The notes: a model not told the origin generated them from the letters alone. Positions 18,084 to 27,881 are shown, counted from the stretch's first letter. The stretch is 64,000 bases of DNA from Streptomyces violaceusniger (GCA_005405945.1 BJHW01000001.1:4092001-4156000); one strand, 5' to 3'. Translations and numbers: made by a program.

Positions 18084-19091
18084 ATGAGCCGCATGGGTGA
18101 TGTGCTGGCCGGTTTTCAGACCGTCTGGGAGTTCGACACCGACTCCATGCTCATCCGCTTCGAACGGGGGATCCGCACGCCGAAGCTGCTCCAGGCGCTC
18201 GGCGAACGCCGCATCCCCTTCGAGGCGCTGTCCGGGGTGGAGCTCACCGTGGGCAAACGCGGAACGGTGGTGCTGCGCGCCGTGCCCAGACCGGGCGCCG
18301 ACCCGCTGATGGAGGCCGCCGACGGCCAGCTCAGGGAGGCGTACGACCCGTACCGCCTGGTGCTGCCGGCCGAGCGGGAGACCCTCGCCGATTACTACGC
18401 CGAGCGGATACGCGAGTCCCTCGGGCCCGAGGCGGACATCCCGGCCGAGGCGCATCTGGTGACCGTGCCCCCGCCGCCGCTGTCCTTCAAGGCGTACGAC
18501 GGCAAGGCGTCCTTCGACGGCAAGGCCGTCTCCTTCCGCTGGTTCTGGACCGGCGCCTCCTCCGAGAAGTGGAAGGTCGGGGACCAGCGCTTCCGGATCG
18601 ACGAACTCACCGGTGTGGAGTGGCGTTCGCCGGAGAGCCGCGGCTCGGCGGGCACCGCCCCCAAGGAGGGCTCCGCCAAGACCGGCGCCGCCAAAGAGGG
18701 TTCCGCCAAGGACGGCACGGCCGGGAACGGCACCGGCAAGGCCTCCCCCAAGGGCGGTGGCCACGGCTATCTGCGGCTGCTGCGGCGCTCCGCCGAGGGT
18801 CGGCCCGCCGAGCGCCCCGACCGGGACCCGGCGGCCGTCGTCTTCGGGATGGGCTACGGCCTCGTCCACCAGTCGCTACCGTTCGCCGCGGCCGTCCTGG
18901 AGGCCGTACGGGCCTCCTCCCCCGTACCGTGCGCCGAGGGCGCCCCGGCCCCGAACCGGGCCGCCGCCCCGCGCCGCGACCCCGCCGACATCGCCGAGCG
19001 CATCCGTCACCTGGGTGAGCTGCACACGGCCGGGCTGCTGACCGACGACGAGTTCAGCGCGAAGAAGGCCGAGCTGCTGGCGGAGCTGTAA
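18084..19091 (+). CDS. DUF4429 domain protein with C-terminal SHOCT
   Basis: 335 residues from ATG 18084 (ATG 18093 equally possible). Two DUF4429-like beta-rich units are visible: TVWEFDTDSMLIRFERGIRTP...IPFEALSGVEL and ASFDGKAVSFRWFWTGASSEKW...FRIDELTGVEW. These are joined by an Ala/Lys/Gly-rich linker (residues ~185-225). The last ~35 residues, RIRHLGELHTAGLLTDDEFS AKKAELLAEL, are a SHOCT short helical domain. Both domains are common in actinobacterial signalling or membrane-associated proteins of unknown role. The stop codon abuts the GTG start of the sensor kinase, so the three genes to 21153 form one operon. Confidence 0.8.
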   Translation: MSRMGDVLAGFQTVWEFDTDSMLIRFERGIRTPKLLQALGERRIPFEALSGVELTVGKRGTVVLRAVPRPGADPLMEAADGQLREAYDPYRLVLPAERETLADYYAERIRESLGPEADIPAEAHLVTVPPPPLSFKAYDGKASFDGKAVSFRWFWTGASSEKWKVGDQRFRIDELTGVEWRSPESRGSAGTAPKEGSAKTGAAKEGSAKDGTAGNGTGKASPKGGGHGYLRLLRRSAEGRPAERPDRDPAAVVFGMGYGLVHQSLPFAAAVLEAVRASSPVPCAEGAPAPNRAAAPRRDPADIAERIRHLGELHTAGLLTDDEFSAKKAELLAEL

Positions 19092-20479
19092 GTGTCCGGT
19101 CCCTCCTCCGCACCGGCCGGCGAGGCCGCCGGCGCCTCGTCGGCCGCCGCATCCTCAGCCGGCGCCTCCTCCACCGCGCACGAGAGCCTGCCCAAGGCCG
19201 CCCGGCGGCAGGCGGGCGGCCTCGCCCGGGCCCTGGTGACGCCCAGCTACCCGGCGACGCCGCTGTTCGCCCAGTCGCCCAGGGGCTGGCTGCGCAGGGT
19301 GCCGTACGGCGTGGCGATGGTCCTCACCACGATCCTGGTCCCCACCACGGCCCAGATGCTCTCCCATGACTACGGGGTGGGCGGCGGCGTCGCCACGCTG
19401 CTCGGCATCGTCCAGACCACCCCGCTGCTGCTGTCCGTCACCCGTCCCCTCCAGGCGTGGTGGATCGTCTTCCTCTCCGACCTGGTCTGCGCCCTGGTGG
19501 TGCTCGGCACCGCGGACCACCTGGAGAACCGGGTGTGGCCCTGGCTGCCGGGCGCCATCATCGGCTATCTCTTCCTGCTGCTCGCCCTCGCGCTGCGCGA
19601 ACCGCGCCGCACCCTGGTGGCGGTGTGGCTGCTCACCGGAACCGCCGGGCTGGCGCTCGGCATGGCCTTCCCGGACAAGAGCAACGGCAGCAATGTGGTG
19701 CTGTTCGTGCTCAGCGGCGTGGTGCTGCTCGTCGCCGGGGCGCTGCGCGAGCGCGGGGACGCCCAGCGGCGGCTGGCCGAGCAGGAGACGATCAGCGAGG
19801 CCGAACGGGCCCATCGCACCCTGCTGGAGGAGCGCACCCGGATCGCCCGTGAGCTGCACGACGTGGTCGCCCACCACATGTCGGTGATCACCGTGCAGGC
19901 GGACAGCGCCCCGTACCGGATCGGCGGTCTGCCCACCGAGGCGGAGCGGGAGTTCTCCACCATCGCCGCCACCGCCCGCGAGTCGCTCGCCGAAATGCGG
20001 CGGCTGCTGGGCGTGTTGCGCAGCGAGGAGACCCGCGGGAGCGGGCGCCGCAGCCGGGGCTGCGGCAGGTGCCCCAGCTGGTCGAGGCCACCGTACGGGC
20101 CGGCATACCGACCACGCTGACCATCGCGGACCACGTGGCCGAGCTCGAACCGCTGCCGCAGGCCGTGGGGCTGTCCGCGTACCGCATCGTGCAGGAGGCG
20201 CTGGCCAATGTGGTGCGCCACGCGCCGGGCGCCGCCACCCGGGTGGCCATCTCCGCCGAGGACCGCTCGGCGCTGACCCTGCTGGTGGTCAACGGCCCGC
20301 CCGACAGCGCGCCCACCAAGCCCCTGGAGACCAGCGGCACCGGCCACGGCCTCGTCGGCATGGTCGAGCGCGTACGGCTCGTCGGCGGCATGCTCGACAC
20401 CGGCCCGCTGCCCGACGGCGGCTTCCGCGTCGCGGCCCGCCTCCCCCTGGTAGACCTCGAAGAGACGGACCCCTCATGA
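19092..20479 (+). CDS. NarL-type two-component sensor histidine kinase (one frameshift)
   Basis: About 462 residues from GTG 19092, directly after the previous stop. An Ala/Ser-rich cytosolic lead (residues 1-65) is followed by 6-7 membrane helices (~75-225), a short coiled region and a HisKA_3 dimerisation domain with RIARELHDVVAHHMSVITVQ, whose first His is the phosphorylation site. The ATPase domain has AVGLSAYRIVQEALANVVRH (N box) and GTGHGLVGMVERVRLVGG (G box). One G is missing near 20040 between SEETRG and ERAPQPGLRQVPQL. Both halves are intact, so a sequence error is likely. It overlaps the response regulator by 4 nt. Confidence 0.9.
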
Positions 20480-21153
20480 CCATCAAGGTGATCATCGTCG
20501 ACGACCAGGCGATGGTGCGGGCGGGGTTCGCCGCCCTGCTCGCCGCGCAGAGCGACATCGACGTCGTCGGCGAGGCGCCGGACGGGCGGGAGGGCGTGGA
20601 GGTCAGCCGCCGCGCCCACCCCGATGTGGTGCTCATGGACGTCCGGATGCCCGAGATGGACGGGCTCGAGGCGGCCCGGCAGCTGCTGGACCCGCCGCGC
20701 GGGGTCACCCACCGGCCCAAGGTCCTGATGCTCACCACCTTCGACGTGGACGACTACGTCTACGAGGCGCTGCGCGCCGGGGCCAGCGGCTTTCTGCTGA
20801 AGGACGCCCCGCCGGCCGATCTGATCTCCGCGGTCCGGGTGGTCGCGGCGGGCGAGGCGCTGCTCGCCCCGTCCGTCACCCGCCGGCTGATCGCCGACTT
20901 CGCCCGCCAGCGCCCGGCCCCGCGCCGCGACGGCCCGGCCCTGCGGCGCAGCGGGCTGACGCCGCGGGAGACCGAGGTGCTGGAGCTGATCGCCCGCGGC
21001 CTGTCCAACCAGGAGATCGCCGAGTCGCTGGTGCTCGCGGAGCAGACGGTGAAGACGCACATCGGCCGGGTGCTGGCGAAGCTGGGGCTGCGCGACCGCG
21101 CCCAGGCGGTGATCTTCGCGTACGAGTCGGGCCTGGTGACACCGGGTCAGTGA
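20476..21153 (+). CDS. NarL/FixJ family response regulator
   Basis: 225 residues, ATG 20476 within the kinase stop (ATGA). The receiver domain has the acidic pocket VIIVDDQ, phospho-acceptor Asp in PDVVLMDVRMPEMDGLEAA, switch Thr in LMLTTFD and Lys in GFLLKDAPP. The LuxR-type HTH is LTPRETEVLELIARGLSNQE IAESLVLAEQTVKTHIGRVL. It is the cognate partner of the preceding kinase. The flanking paralogous hydrolases are obvious candidate targets. Confidence 0.95.
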   Translation: MTIKVIIVDDQAMVRAGFAALLAAQSDIDVVGEAPDGREGVEVSRRAHPDVVLMDVRMPEMDGLEAARQLLDPPRGVTHRPKVLMLTTFDVDDYVYEALRAGASGFLLKDAPPADLISAVRVVAAGEALLAPSVTRRLIADFARQRPAPRRDGPALRRSGLTPRETEVLELIARGLSNQEIAESLVLAEQTVKTHIGRVLAKLGLRDRAQAVIFAYESGLVTPGQ

Positions 21154-21278
21154 CCCCGGCCGGGCGGCCACCCCCTACTGGGGTATGACATCCCACTTGG
21201 CACCGGGGGGTGACGTACCGCCACCCGACACCTCTCTACCTTTCCCTCCGCCACCGACGGAAGAGGGAAGCCGCCGCC

Positions 21279-22489
21279 ATGTCCCAGACGCTACGCACCA
21301 GGCACTACGCACGGCGCCTGATCACCGCGGCGCTCACCATCACCGTCATGGCGGGGACGGCCGGCTGGACGGTGGCCCACGAGGAGCAGGCCATCACCGG
21401 GCCACCGCCGGGGACCGCCGCGTGGCTGGCGGACCATTCGCTGGGCGGGGCCGGGCGCGAGCTGCCCGATCCGGCCACCGTCTCGCCCGCCGGGATCGCC
21501 CGGTTCTTCGACCGGCTCACCGAGGTCCAGCGGAAGGCGCTGGTCATCCGGCACCCGGAGGTGGTGGGCAACCTGGACGGGGCACCGCTGCGCCTGCGGT
21601 ACGAGGCCAACACCCGGGCGATCCGGGCCGCCTGGCACAAGGAGCGGAAGGCCGACCCGAAGAGCCCGCTCGCCGAGCGGTACGCGGCGCTGCTGGAGCC
21701 CGGCCGCCAGATCCTCGCCTTCGATCCGCGCGGGCGCGGCCAGGTGGCGGAGGTGTACGGGGACTTGGCGGCGGCCCGGCGCACGGCCGTGATCGTGCCC
21801 GGTTCGGACATCGACCTGGAGGATTTCGACCGCACGGGCGACCCGTACGGCGCCCCGGCCGGGATGGCCCGGTCGCTGCGGGCGCAGATGGCCGAGGACG
21901 CGCCCACGACGCCGACCGCCGTCATCGCCTGGGTCGGCTACACGACCCCGGTCGGGCTGGGCCCGGACGCCGCCACCAGCCGCCTGGCCAAGGCGGGCGC
22001 GCCCCGCCTGGACCGGTTTCTGGCCGGGCTCGCCGTGACCACCGCGGCCACCGCCGACGCCCCGCCCGCCGTCTTCTGCCACAGCTACGGCTCGGTGGTC
22101 TGCGGTCTCGCCGCCTCCGCGATGGACCGCGCCCGCGTCTCGGACCTGGTGGTGCTGGGCAGCCCGGGGATGCGCGCGGACAGCGCCGAGGGCCTGCGTA
22201 CCGGGGCCCGGGTCTGGGCGGCGCGGGACCGCACGGACTGGATCCGGCGGGTGACCGGCTATGACTTCCTGGGCCTGGGCCACGGCGACGACCCGACCGA
22301 TCCGTCCTTCGGCGCCCGGGTGGTCTCCTCCGAGAGCGCCCACGGCCACACCGGCTACTTCGCGCCGGGGACGGATTCGCTGCGCAACTTCTCGCGGATC
22401 GCGCTCGGGGACTTCGGCGAGGTGCGGTGCGCGGGGAGGACGGCGGCGGTCCGGGCACGGGGCCGGACTGCCGCCAGGGCCTCATCTGA
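21279..22489 (+). CDS. Exported alpha/beta hydrolase, paralogue of the 16803 gene (one frameshift)
   Basis: About 403 residues from ATG 21279, after GGAAG. A signal anchor (RRLITAALTITVMAGTAGWTV) precedes the same domain as the earlier gene: GRQILAFDPRGRGQVAEVYG, IVPGSDIDLEDFD, nucleophile in FCHSYGSVVCGLAAS, GSPGMRADSAEG and HGHTGYFAPGTDSLRNFS. A missing G near 22437 hides the true end; the corrected tail EDGGGPGTGPDCRQGLI stops at 22487-22489 and mirrors the paralogue tail GDGDDCTAGLR. Without correction the frame reads 118 spurious residues into the next gene. It probably acts outside the cell; its substrate is unknown. Confidence 0.84.
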
Positions 22490-22539
22490 CCGCCGTCCCG
22501 GCCGCGCGGGCGCCCGCCGTGGCGCCCCGGCGCCGTCGG

Positions 22540-23570
22540 CTACTCCCGGCCCGCGCTCGTCGCGCTCATGTCGGCGTAGCGGGCGCCCGCCACCTGGCCC
22601 GCGATCGGCTCCAGCGCGGCCAGCTCGTCCGCGCTCAGCTCGATCCGGGTCGCGGCGGTGTTCTGCTCGATCCGGGCGCGGGTGCGGGTGCCGGGGATCG
22701 GCACCACGGCGAGCCCGTGCACCTGGGCCTGCTGCTGCACCCAGGCCAGGGCGATCTGGGCGAGCGTGGCCCCGCGCGCCTCGGCGATCTCCCGCAGCGG
22801 CGCCAGCAGCGCGGCGTTGGCGGCCGCGTTGTCGCCCGTGAAGCGGGGCTGCAGGCGGCGGAAGTCGTCCTCGCCCAGCTCCTGCTCGGCCTGGACGAAG
22901 GAGCCGGTGAGGAAGCCGCGGCCGAGCGGCGAGTACGGCACGAGGGCGACGCCCAGCTCGCGGGCGGCCCCCACCACGCTCTCCTCGATGTCGCGGCTGA
23001 ACAGCGACCACTCCGACTGCACCGCCGCGATGGGGTGCACGGCGTGCGCCGCGCGCAGCTCGTTCGCCGTGACCTCGCTCAGCCCGAGGTGGGTGACCTT
23101 CCCTCGGCCACCAGCTCGGCCATGGCGCCGACGCTCTCCTCCAGCGGCACCTCGGGGTTGCGCCGGTGCATGTAGTACAGGTCGATGTGGTCCGCCCCGA
23201 GGCGGCGCAGGCTGCCCTCGACGGCCTGGCGGATGTACGGGCGGTCGTTGCGGATCCGCTGACGGCCGAACGGGTCGCTCTCGTCGCGCTCGATGGCGAA
23301 CTTGGTGGCCAGGGTGATCCGGTCCCGGTTGGCCCGGACGAAGGGGGAGATGAACTCCTCGTTCCGCCCGAAGCCGTAGACATCGGCGGTGTCGAGGAGC
23401 GTGACGCCCAGCTCCAGGGCCCGCTCCAGCGTGGCCCGCGCCTCCGCCTCGTCGTGGGTCGGCCCGTAGGCCCAGCTCATGCCCATGCAGCCCAGGCCCT
23501 GGACGCCGACCTCGGGTCCGCCGGTCCCCAGGCCGACGGTCGCGATGGTCTCGTTGGTGCTGTTGCTCAT
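22540..23570 (-). CDS. Aldo-keto reductase (one frameshift)
   Basis: About 343 residues from ATG 23570. AKR barrel: VQGLGCMGMSWAYGP, ATLERALELGVTLLDTADVY (catalytic Asp/Tyr in DTADVYG), ITLATKFAIE (Lys), DHIDLYYMHRRNP (His), and the NADPH-binding IPGTRTRARIEQNTAA near the end. This pattern fits the AKR13 (YajO/Tas-like) group. A missing G near 23104 breaks AEGKVTHLGLSEV. NADPH-dependent reduction of aldehydes or ketones is expected. The gene starts inside the MerR stop codon, so it is translated with that regulator. Confidence 0.88.
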
Positions 23571-24031
23571 ACGGGGTCGAACCTCTCCGACGCCCTCCGG
23601 GCGTCAGCGTAGACATCGATCTTGAAGTCGAGGACTTCGAGCGTGCTCTGGAGTTCGGCGATCCGCTCCCGCACGTTCTCGCGGTGCGTGGTCAGCAGCT
23701 CCTCGCGCTCGGCGAAGGTGTGCTCGCCCTCCCGGACCAACTCGGCGTAGCGGACCATGTCCGCGACCGGCATCCCGGTCAGCCGCAGTTTGCCGACGAG
23801 GTCGAGCCAGTCCAGGTCGCGGTTGGTGAAGCGGCGCTGGCCGGTGTGCGTACGGTCCACATGCGGCATCAGCCCGATCCGCTCGTACCAGCGCAGGGTG
23901 TGGGCCGTCAGCCCGGTGTGGGCGACGACCTCACTGATCGAGTACCGGTCCTGCCCGGTGGGCCGGGGGTGGCCGCTCCTCCCCGCGCAGTTCTTCCGCG
24001 CCTTCACCGGGGCGCTCTCCATCACGGTCAT
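23567..24031 (-). CDS. MerR family regulator of the aldo-keto reductase
   Basis: 154 residues from ATG 24031 (ATG 24022 possible). The winged HTH opens with RYSISEVVAHTGLTAHTLRWYERIGL, followed by RFTNRDLDWLDLVGKLRLTG and a coiled-coil (residues ~105-145). There is no Cys-based metal site, so an organic or redox effector is more likely than a metal. It overlaps the reductase by 4 nt and lies 64 bp downstream of a perfect MerR-style palindrome, indicating self-regulation of the pair. Confidence 0.9.
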   Translation of the reverse strand: MTVMESAPVKARKNCAGRSGHPRPTGQDRYSISEVVAHTGLTAHTLRWYERIGLMPHVDRTHTGQRRFTNRDLDWLDLVGKLRLTGMPVADMVRYAELVREGEHTFAEREELLTTHRENVRERIAELQSTLEVLDFKIDVYADARRASERFDPV

Positions 24032-24094
24032 GCCGATTCACCTCTCGCGGGTCGCGGATCCGCACACCTCGTCGACGTCTTCAACGCTATTGAG

Positions 24095-24110
24095 TTGGAG
24101 TGCACTCCAA
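24095..24110. promoter_or_regulatory. MerR-type operator palindrome
   Basis: TTGGAGTGCACTCCAA is a perfect 16-bp palindrome. MerR-family sites characteristically sit in the spacer of a promoter and have ACTCCAA-like arms. It lies upstream of the leftward merR-reductase pair. Confidence 0.78.
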
Positions 24111-24120
24111 GCAAGCGAAG

Positions 24121-24764
24121 ATTTGGGGGAACCTTGGCGCCCGCGGCGGGCTGCTCCCCTCCCCGCCCCTTCCCTCAACTGGGGCTCCGCCCCAGGCCCC
24201 GGCTCGCCGACCGCCTGCTGACGCAGGTGCTCAGGCCCTCGCCGCCCGCCGCGAACAGCGCCCGCCCTGCGGCCGCCCTGGACCCGGGCTCACCGGCCAG
24301 CCGCCGCTCGACCGCCGCGTCGCAGGCGGCGCGGTCGGCGCCCCGGCCGGTCAGCTGACCCCGACCACGGCCAGCTCCCCGCCCCGGAACCCAGGACCGG
24401 AGCACCACCTCGCAGGCGGCGCGGCCGGGGCCCTGGCCGACAAGCCGATCGGGGCGACGGTCCGCCCGTCGCCCCCCCGGAGACCCAGGGGCGAAGCACC
24501 GCATCGCAGACCCGCGCGATCAGCGCCCCAGCCGGTAGCTGACCCCGGCCACGGTCAGCTCCCCGCCCCCGGAACCCAGGGCCGGAGCACCACCTCGCAG
24601 GCGGCGCGGCCGGGGCCCTGGCCGACAAGCCGATCGGGGCGACGGTCCGCCCGTCGCCCCCCCCGAGACCCAGGGGCGAAGCCCCTGGTTCGGGAAGGGG
24701 CGGGGAGGGGGAAGCGTCGATATGCGGCTCCGCCGCGGGGCCCCACCGGGCACCCCGTAGGCTC
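24121..24764. repeat. Repeat-rich spacer with ~180-bp tandem duplication
   Basis: No credible gene in 640 bp. Two near-identical ~180-bp units lie at about 24320-24500 and 24503-24683; each contains CACCTCGCAGGCGGCGCGGC and CGATCGGGGCGACGGTCCGC. The spacer is bracketed by copies of the dispersed G/C motif: an inverted copy at 24150-24199 and a direct copy at 24672-24735, the latter ending in ATGCGGCTCCGCCGCGG. Confidence 0.75.
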
Positions 24765-24770
24765 TTGGGC

Positions 24771-25582
24771 ATGGAGAGCCTGCGGATGATCGAGAACTGG
24801 CCGGTTCCGACGGCGGCGGCCGCCGTCGTGCGCGCGGACGGCACCCTGGCCGGATCGTACGGCCCGACCGGCCATCGGTTCCCCCTCGCCTCGGTCACCA
24901 AGCCGCTCGCCGCCTACGCCGCGCTGGTCGCCGTCGAGGAGGGCGCGGTGGAGCTGGACGAACCGGCGGGGCCCGAGGGCTCCACGGTGCGCCATCTGCT
25001 GGCCCACACCTCCGGGCTCGCCTTCGACGAGCACCGCTCGGTCGCCGCGCCCGGCAACCGCCGGCTCTACTCCAACGCCGGGTTCGAGGTGCTGGGCGAC
25101 CACATCGCCAAGGCCACGGACATCCCGTTCCCGGAGTATCTGCGCCAGGCGGTGCTGCAGCCACTCGGCATGGTCGCCACCGACCTGCCCGGCTCGCCCG
25201 CCAAGGACGGCGTCTCGACCGTGGACGACCTGATGCGCTTCGCGGCGGAGTTGCAGGCCCCGCGGCTGCTGGCGGCCGAGACGCTGGCCGGGGCCACCTC
25301 CGTGGTCCACCCGGGTCTCACGGGTGTGCTGCCCGGCTACGGACATCAGCGGCCCAACGACTGGGGCTCGGCTTCGAGATACGCGACGGCAAGTCGCCGC
25401 ACTGGACCGGCGCCTCCTCCTCACCCCGCACCTTCGGGCATTTCGGCCAGTCGGGGACGTTCCTCTGGGTGGACCCGGACGCGGGCGCCGCCTGTGTGGC
25501 CCTGACCGACCGGGCCTTCGGCCCGTGGGCGATCGAGGCCTGGCCCACGTTCACCGACGCGGTCCTGGCCGAGTTGGGCTAG
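24771..25582 (+). CDS. Serine hydrolase, beta-lactamase class C / esterase-like (one frameshift)
   Basis: About 270 residues from ATG 24771 (TTG 24765 possible). No signal peptide. Active-site SVTK (LASVTKPLAAYAAL) gives the Ser-x-x-Lys pair; YSN appears in RRLYSNAGFEVLGDH; HLLAHTSGL is the usual family signature. A missing base near 25372 hides the C-terminus, which corrected reads LGFEIRDGKSPHWTGASSSP then FGHFGQSGTFLWVDPDAG, with the HFGQSGT segment in place of KTG. It is shorter than most class C enzymes and cytosolic, so an esterase or peptidase-like role is more likely than antibiotic resistance. Confidence 0.84.
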
Positions 25583-25594
25583 AGCTGGGCTAGA

Positions 25595-25761
25595 GGTCTC
25601 CATGGGTCAGGGGTCGCCATGGTCTCCATGGGTCAGGGGTCGCCATGGTCTCCATGGGTCAGGGGTCGCCATGGTCTCCATGGGTCAGGGGTCGCCATGG
25701 GCCAGGGTCGCCATGGCCCAGGGTCGCCATGGCCCAGGGTCGCCATGGCCCAGGGGTCGCC
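25595..25761. repeat. Tandem array: 26-bp units x4 then 16-bp units
   Basis: Four identical 26-bp copies (25595-25620, 25621-25646, 25647-25672, 25673-25698), each beginning GGTCTCCATGGGTCAGG and ending GGTCGCCAT. They pass directly into 16-bp copies of GGCCCAGGGTCGCCAT (25699-25746) and a partial one. The array lies just after the serine-hydrolase stop and encodes nothing convincing. Confidence 0.92.
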
Positions 25762-25788
25762 AACGGATCGTGGCGCCCGTGGCGGGCC

Positions 25789-25870
25789 GCTCCCCTCCCC
25801 GCCCCTTCCCTCAACCGGGGCTCCGCCCCAGCCCCCGGGGTCCAGGGGCACAGCCCCTGGCCACGCGGCG
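25789..25870. repeat. Dispersed G/C-rich hairpin repeat, inverted copy
   Basis: CTCCCCTCCCCGCCCCTTCC is followed by GGGGCTCCGCCCC and CCAGGGGCACAGCCCCTGG, each able to fold into a hairpin. The same cassette occurs near 13733, 24150, 24672, 34690 and 35045. Located between convergent genes, it may end transcription from both sides. Confidence 0.6.
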
Positions 25871-25905
25871 GAGCCGCCGGACGCCCCCGTAACCCTCAGC
25901 ACCCC

Positions 25906-26574
25906 TCAGCCGTAGCCCGGCTCCGCGTGCATCTCCCAGATCAGCAGCTCGGCCGGGCCCTCGGCGCGCGCCTCAAGACCCTCCGCCGCGGAGATCCGGG
26001 CCGCGTCGCCGGGTGTGAGCGTCTGCCCGTCGATGCGCACCGCGCCGCGCACCGCGTGCGCGTACACCCACGGCGCGTCCGGCAGGGCGGTGCGCTCACC
26101 GTCCACCAGCCGCCGCACATGCAGCACCGCCTCGGTGCGCTCCAGTGCGTACGGGGTGCCGTCGGCGATGCCGCGCACCACCTCGTACGCCGGATCCGTC
26201 GCGGCACCGGGGCCCGGCACCAGCCACATCTGGACGAAGGTGAGGGGTTCCGCACCCGCGTTGCGCTCGGTGTGACGCACTCCGCTTCCGGCGCTGAGCC
26301 GCTGGACGTCGCCGGGGCGCACGACGGTCCGCGCGCCGGTGGAGTCCTCGTGGGTGAGCTCGCCCTCGACGACCCAGGTGACGATCTCCATATCGCGGTG
26401 CGGATGTTCGGCGAAGCCCGCACCAGGGGCGAGCCGCTCCTCGTTGCAGGCCACGAGGGACCCGAACCGGACATTGTCGGGGTCGTAGTGCCCAGAGAAG
26501 GAAAAGGCGTGGCGCGTCTCGATGCCCGCGCCCTCCCCGCCCGGATACCGTGCACCGGACCGCTGTATCCACAT
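25906..26574 (-). CDS. Pirin family protein
   Basis: 222 residues from ATG 26574 (MWIQRSGARYPGG). Bicupin pirin fold: the N-terminal cupin carries the metal ligands in FAEHPHRDMEIVTWVVEGEL, followed by ERNAGAEPLTFVQMWLVPG; the C-terminal cupin is shorter and has lost the metal motif. Relatives include quercetin 2,3-dioxygenase-like enzymes and redox-sensing nuclear pirin. Cytosolic. It is divergent from fasR (120 bp apart), the only evident context link. Confidence 0.88.
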   Translation of the reverse strand: MWIQRSGARYPGGEGAGIETRHAFSFSGHYDPDNVRFGSLVACNEERLAPGAGFAEHPHRDMEIVTWVVEGELTHEDSTGARTVVRPGDVQRLSAGSGVRHTERNAGAEPLTFVQMWLVPGPGAATDPAYEVVRGIADGTPYALERTEAVLHVRRLVDGERTALPDAPWVYAHAVRGAVRIDGQTLTPGDAARISAAEGLEARAEGPAELLIWEMHAEPGYG

Positions 26575-26694
26575 CACCCGGTCCACGGTAGTGCGCCCCG
26601 GACCGTCCGCCCCCGCCCCGTCCCTACCCCCGCGTATACCCCGCGTAGCCTCCCGCCCCCAGCGCTCACCACCCGATAAGGCAGTCTTGTCCTC

Positions 26695-27877
26695 GTGCCT
26701 GAACCAGCCTCGAACACCCCGCATCCGCACAGTGCCACCCTGCGCCGCCTGGAGAAGTCCTCCGGGAAGCTCGCCGCCAACGCCATCGCGCGCATGGACG
26801 AGCAGCTGCCGTGGTACCGCGCGATGCCGCCCGAGAACCGCTCCTGGATCGGGCTGGTGGCGCAGGCGGGCATCGCGGCCTTCACCGAATGGTTTCGCCA
26901 CCCCGAGGCACCCCAGGCGATCAGCACCGATGTGTTCGGCACCGCCCCGCGCGAGCTGACCCGGGCGATCACCCTGCGGCAGACCGTGGAGATGGTCCGC
27001 ACGACGATCGAGGTCATGGAGTCGGCGATCGACGACGTGGCGGCCCCGGGCGATGAGTCGGTGCTGCGCGAGGCGCTGCTGGTGTACGCGCGGGAGATCG
27101 CCTTCGCCACCGCCCAGGTGTACGCGCAGGCCGCCGAGGCGCGCGGCGCCTGGGACGCCCGGCTGGAGTCGCTGGTGGTCAACGCGGTGCTGTCGGGTGA
27201 GGCGGACGAGGGGGCGCTGTCCCGCGCCGCCGCCCTGGGCTGGAACTCCCCGAGCATGTGTGCGTGGTGCTGGGCACCGCCCCGGACGGGGACAGCGAGC
27301 TGACCGTCGAGGCGATCCGGCGGGCCGCCCGCCACGCCAAGTTGCAGGTGCTCACCGGAGTGCTGGGCGACCGTCTTGTGGTGGTCGCGGGCGGCTCGGA
27401 CAATCCGCTCCAGGCGGCGAAGGCGCTGATCGGGCCGTATGCCCGGGTCCGGTGGTGGCCGGTCCCGTGGTCTCCGACCTGCTGGCCGCGACCCGCTCGG
27501 CGGGGGCGGCGGCGGCCGGGCTGAAGGCGTGCACCGCCTGGCCGGACGCGCCCCGCCCGGTGCTCGCCGACGATCTGCTGCCCGAGCGCGCGATGGCCGG
27601 GGATCCCGCTGCCCGTGAGCAGTTGGTGGAGGAGATCTACAGACCGCTGGAGGAAGCCGGTTCGGCGCTGCTGGAGACACTGAGTGTGTACCTCGAACAG
27701 GCGAGCAGTCTGGAGGGTGCGGCCCGCATGCTCTTCGTTCACCCGAACACCGTCCGCTACCGGCTACGACGTGTGACGGACGTCACCGGATGGTCACCTT
27801 CCGACGTCAGGTCGGCGTTTACTCTGCGCATAGCCCTGATCCTGGGACGTCTCGCCGACGCGAACATATTGCCCTGA
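26695..27877 (+). CDS. fasR: PucR-type activator of fatty-acid synthesis (two frameshifts)
   Basis: About 394 residues from GTG 26695. The N-terminal half (LAANAIARMDEQLPWYRAMP, GLVAQAGIAAFTEWFRHPEA) is the ligand domain typical of this regulator. The C-terminal HTH_30 of the PucR/CdaR class reads LETLSVYLEQASSLEGAARM LFVHPNTVRYRLRRV. Position directly upstream of fabD-fabH-acpP-fabF identifies it with FasR, the transcriptional activator of this operon in S. coelicolor. Two single-base losses, a C near 27255 (GWNSPEHVCVVLGTAPDG) and a G near 27445, split it into three frames. They sit in G/C runs like the other breaks, so sequence error is favoured over loss of function. Confidence 0.9.
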
Positions 27878-27881
27878 CCGT

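Noticed and set aside
22490..22841. C-terminal extension of the 21279 hydrolase to 543 residues
   Set aside because: It follows a missing base at ~22437 and is antisense to the aldo-keto reductase; the corrected tail matches its paralogue.
24100..24789. Reading frames through the 24.1-24.8 kb repeat spacer
   Set aside because: All frames are open because stops are rare, and no domain or ribosome site supports any of them.
25595..25761. Possible CRISPR array
   Set aside because: Units are directly adjacent with no unique spacers, and no cas genes are present.
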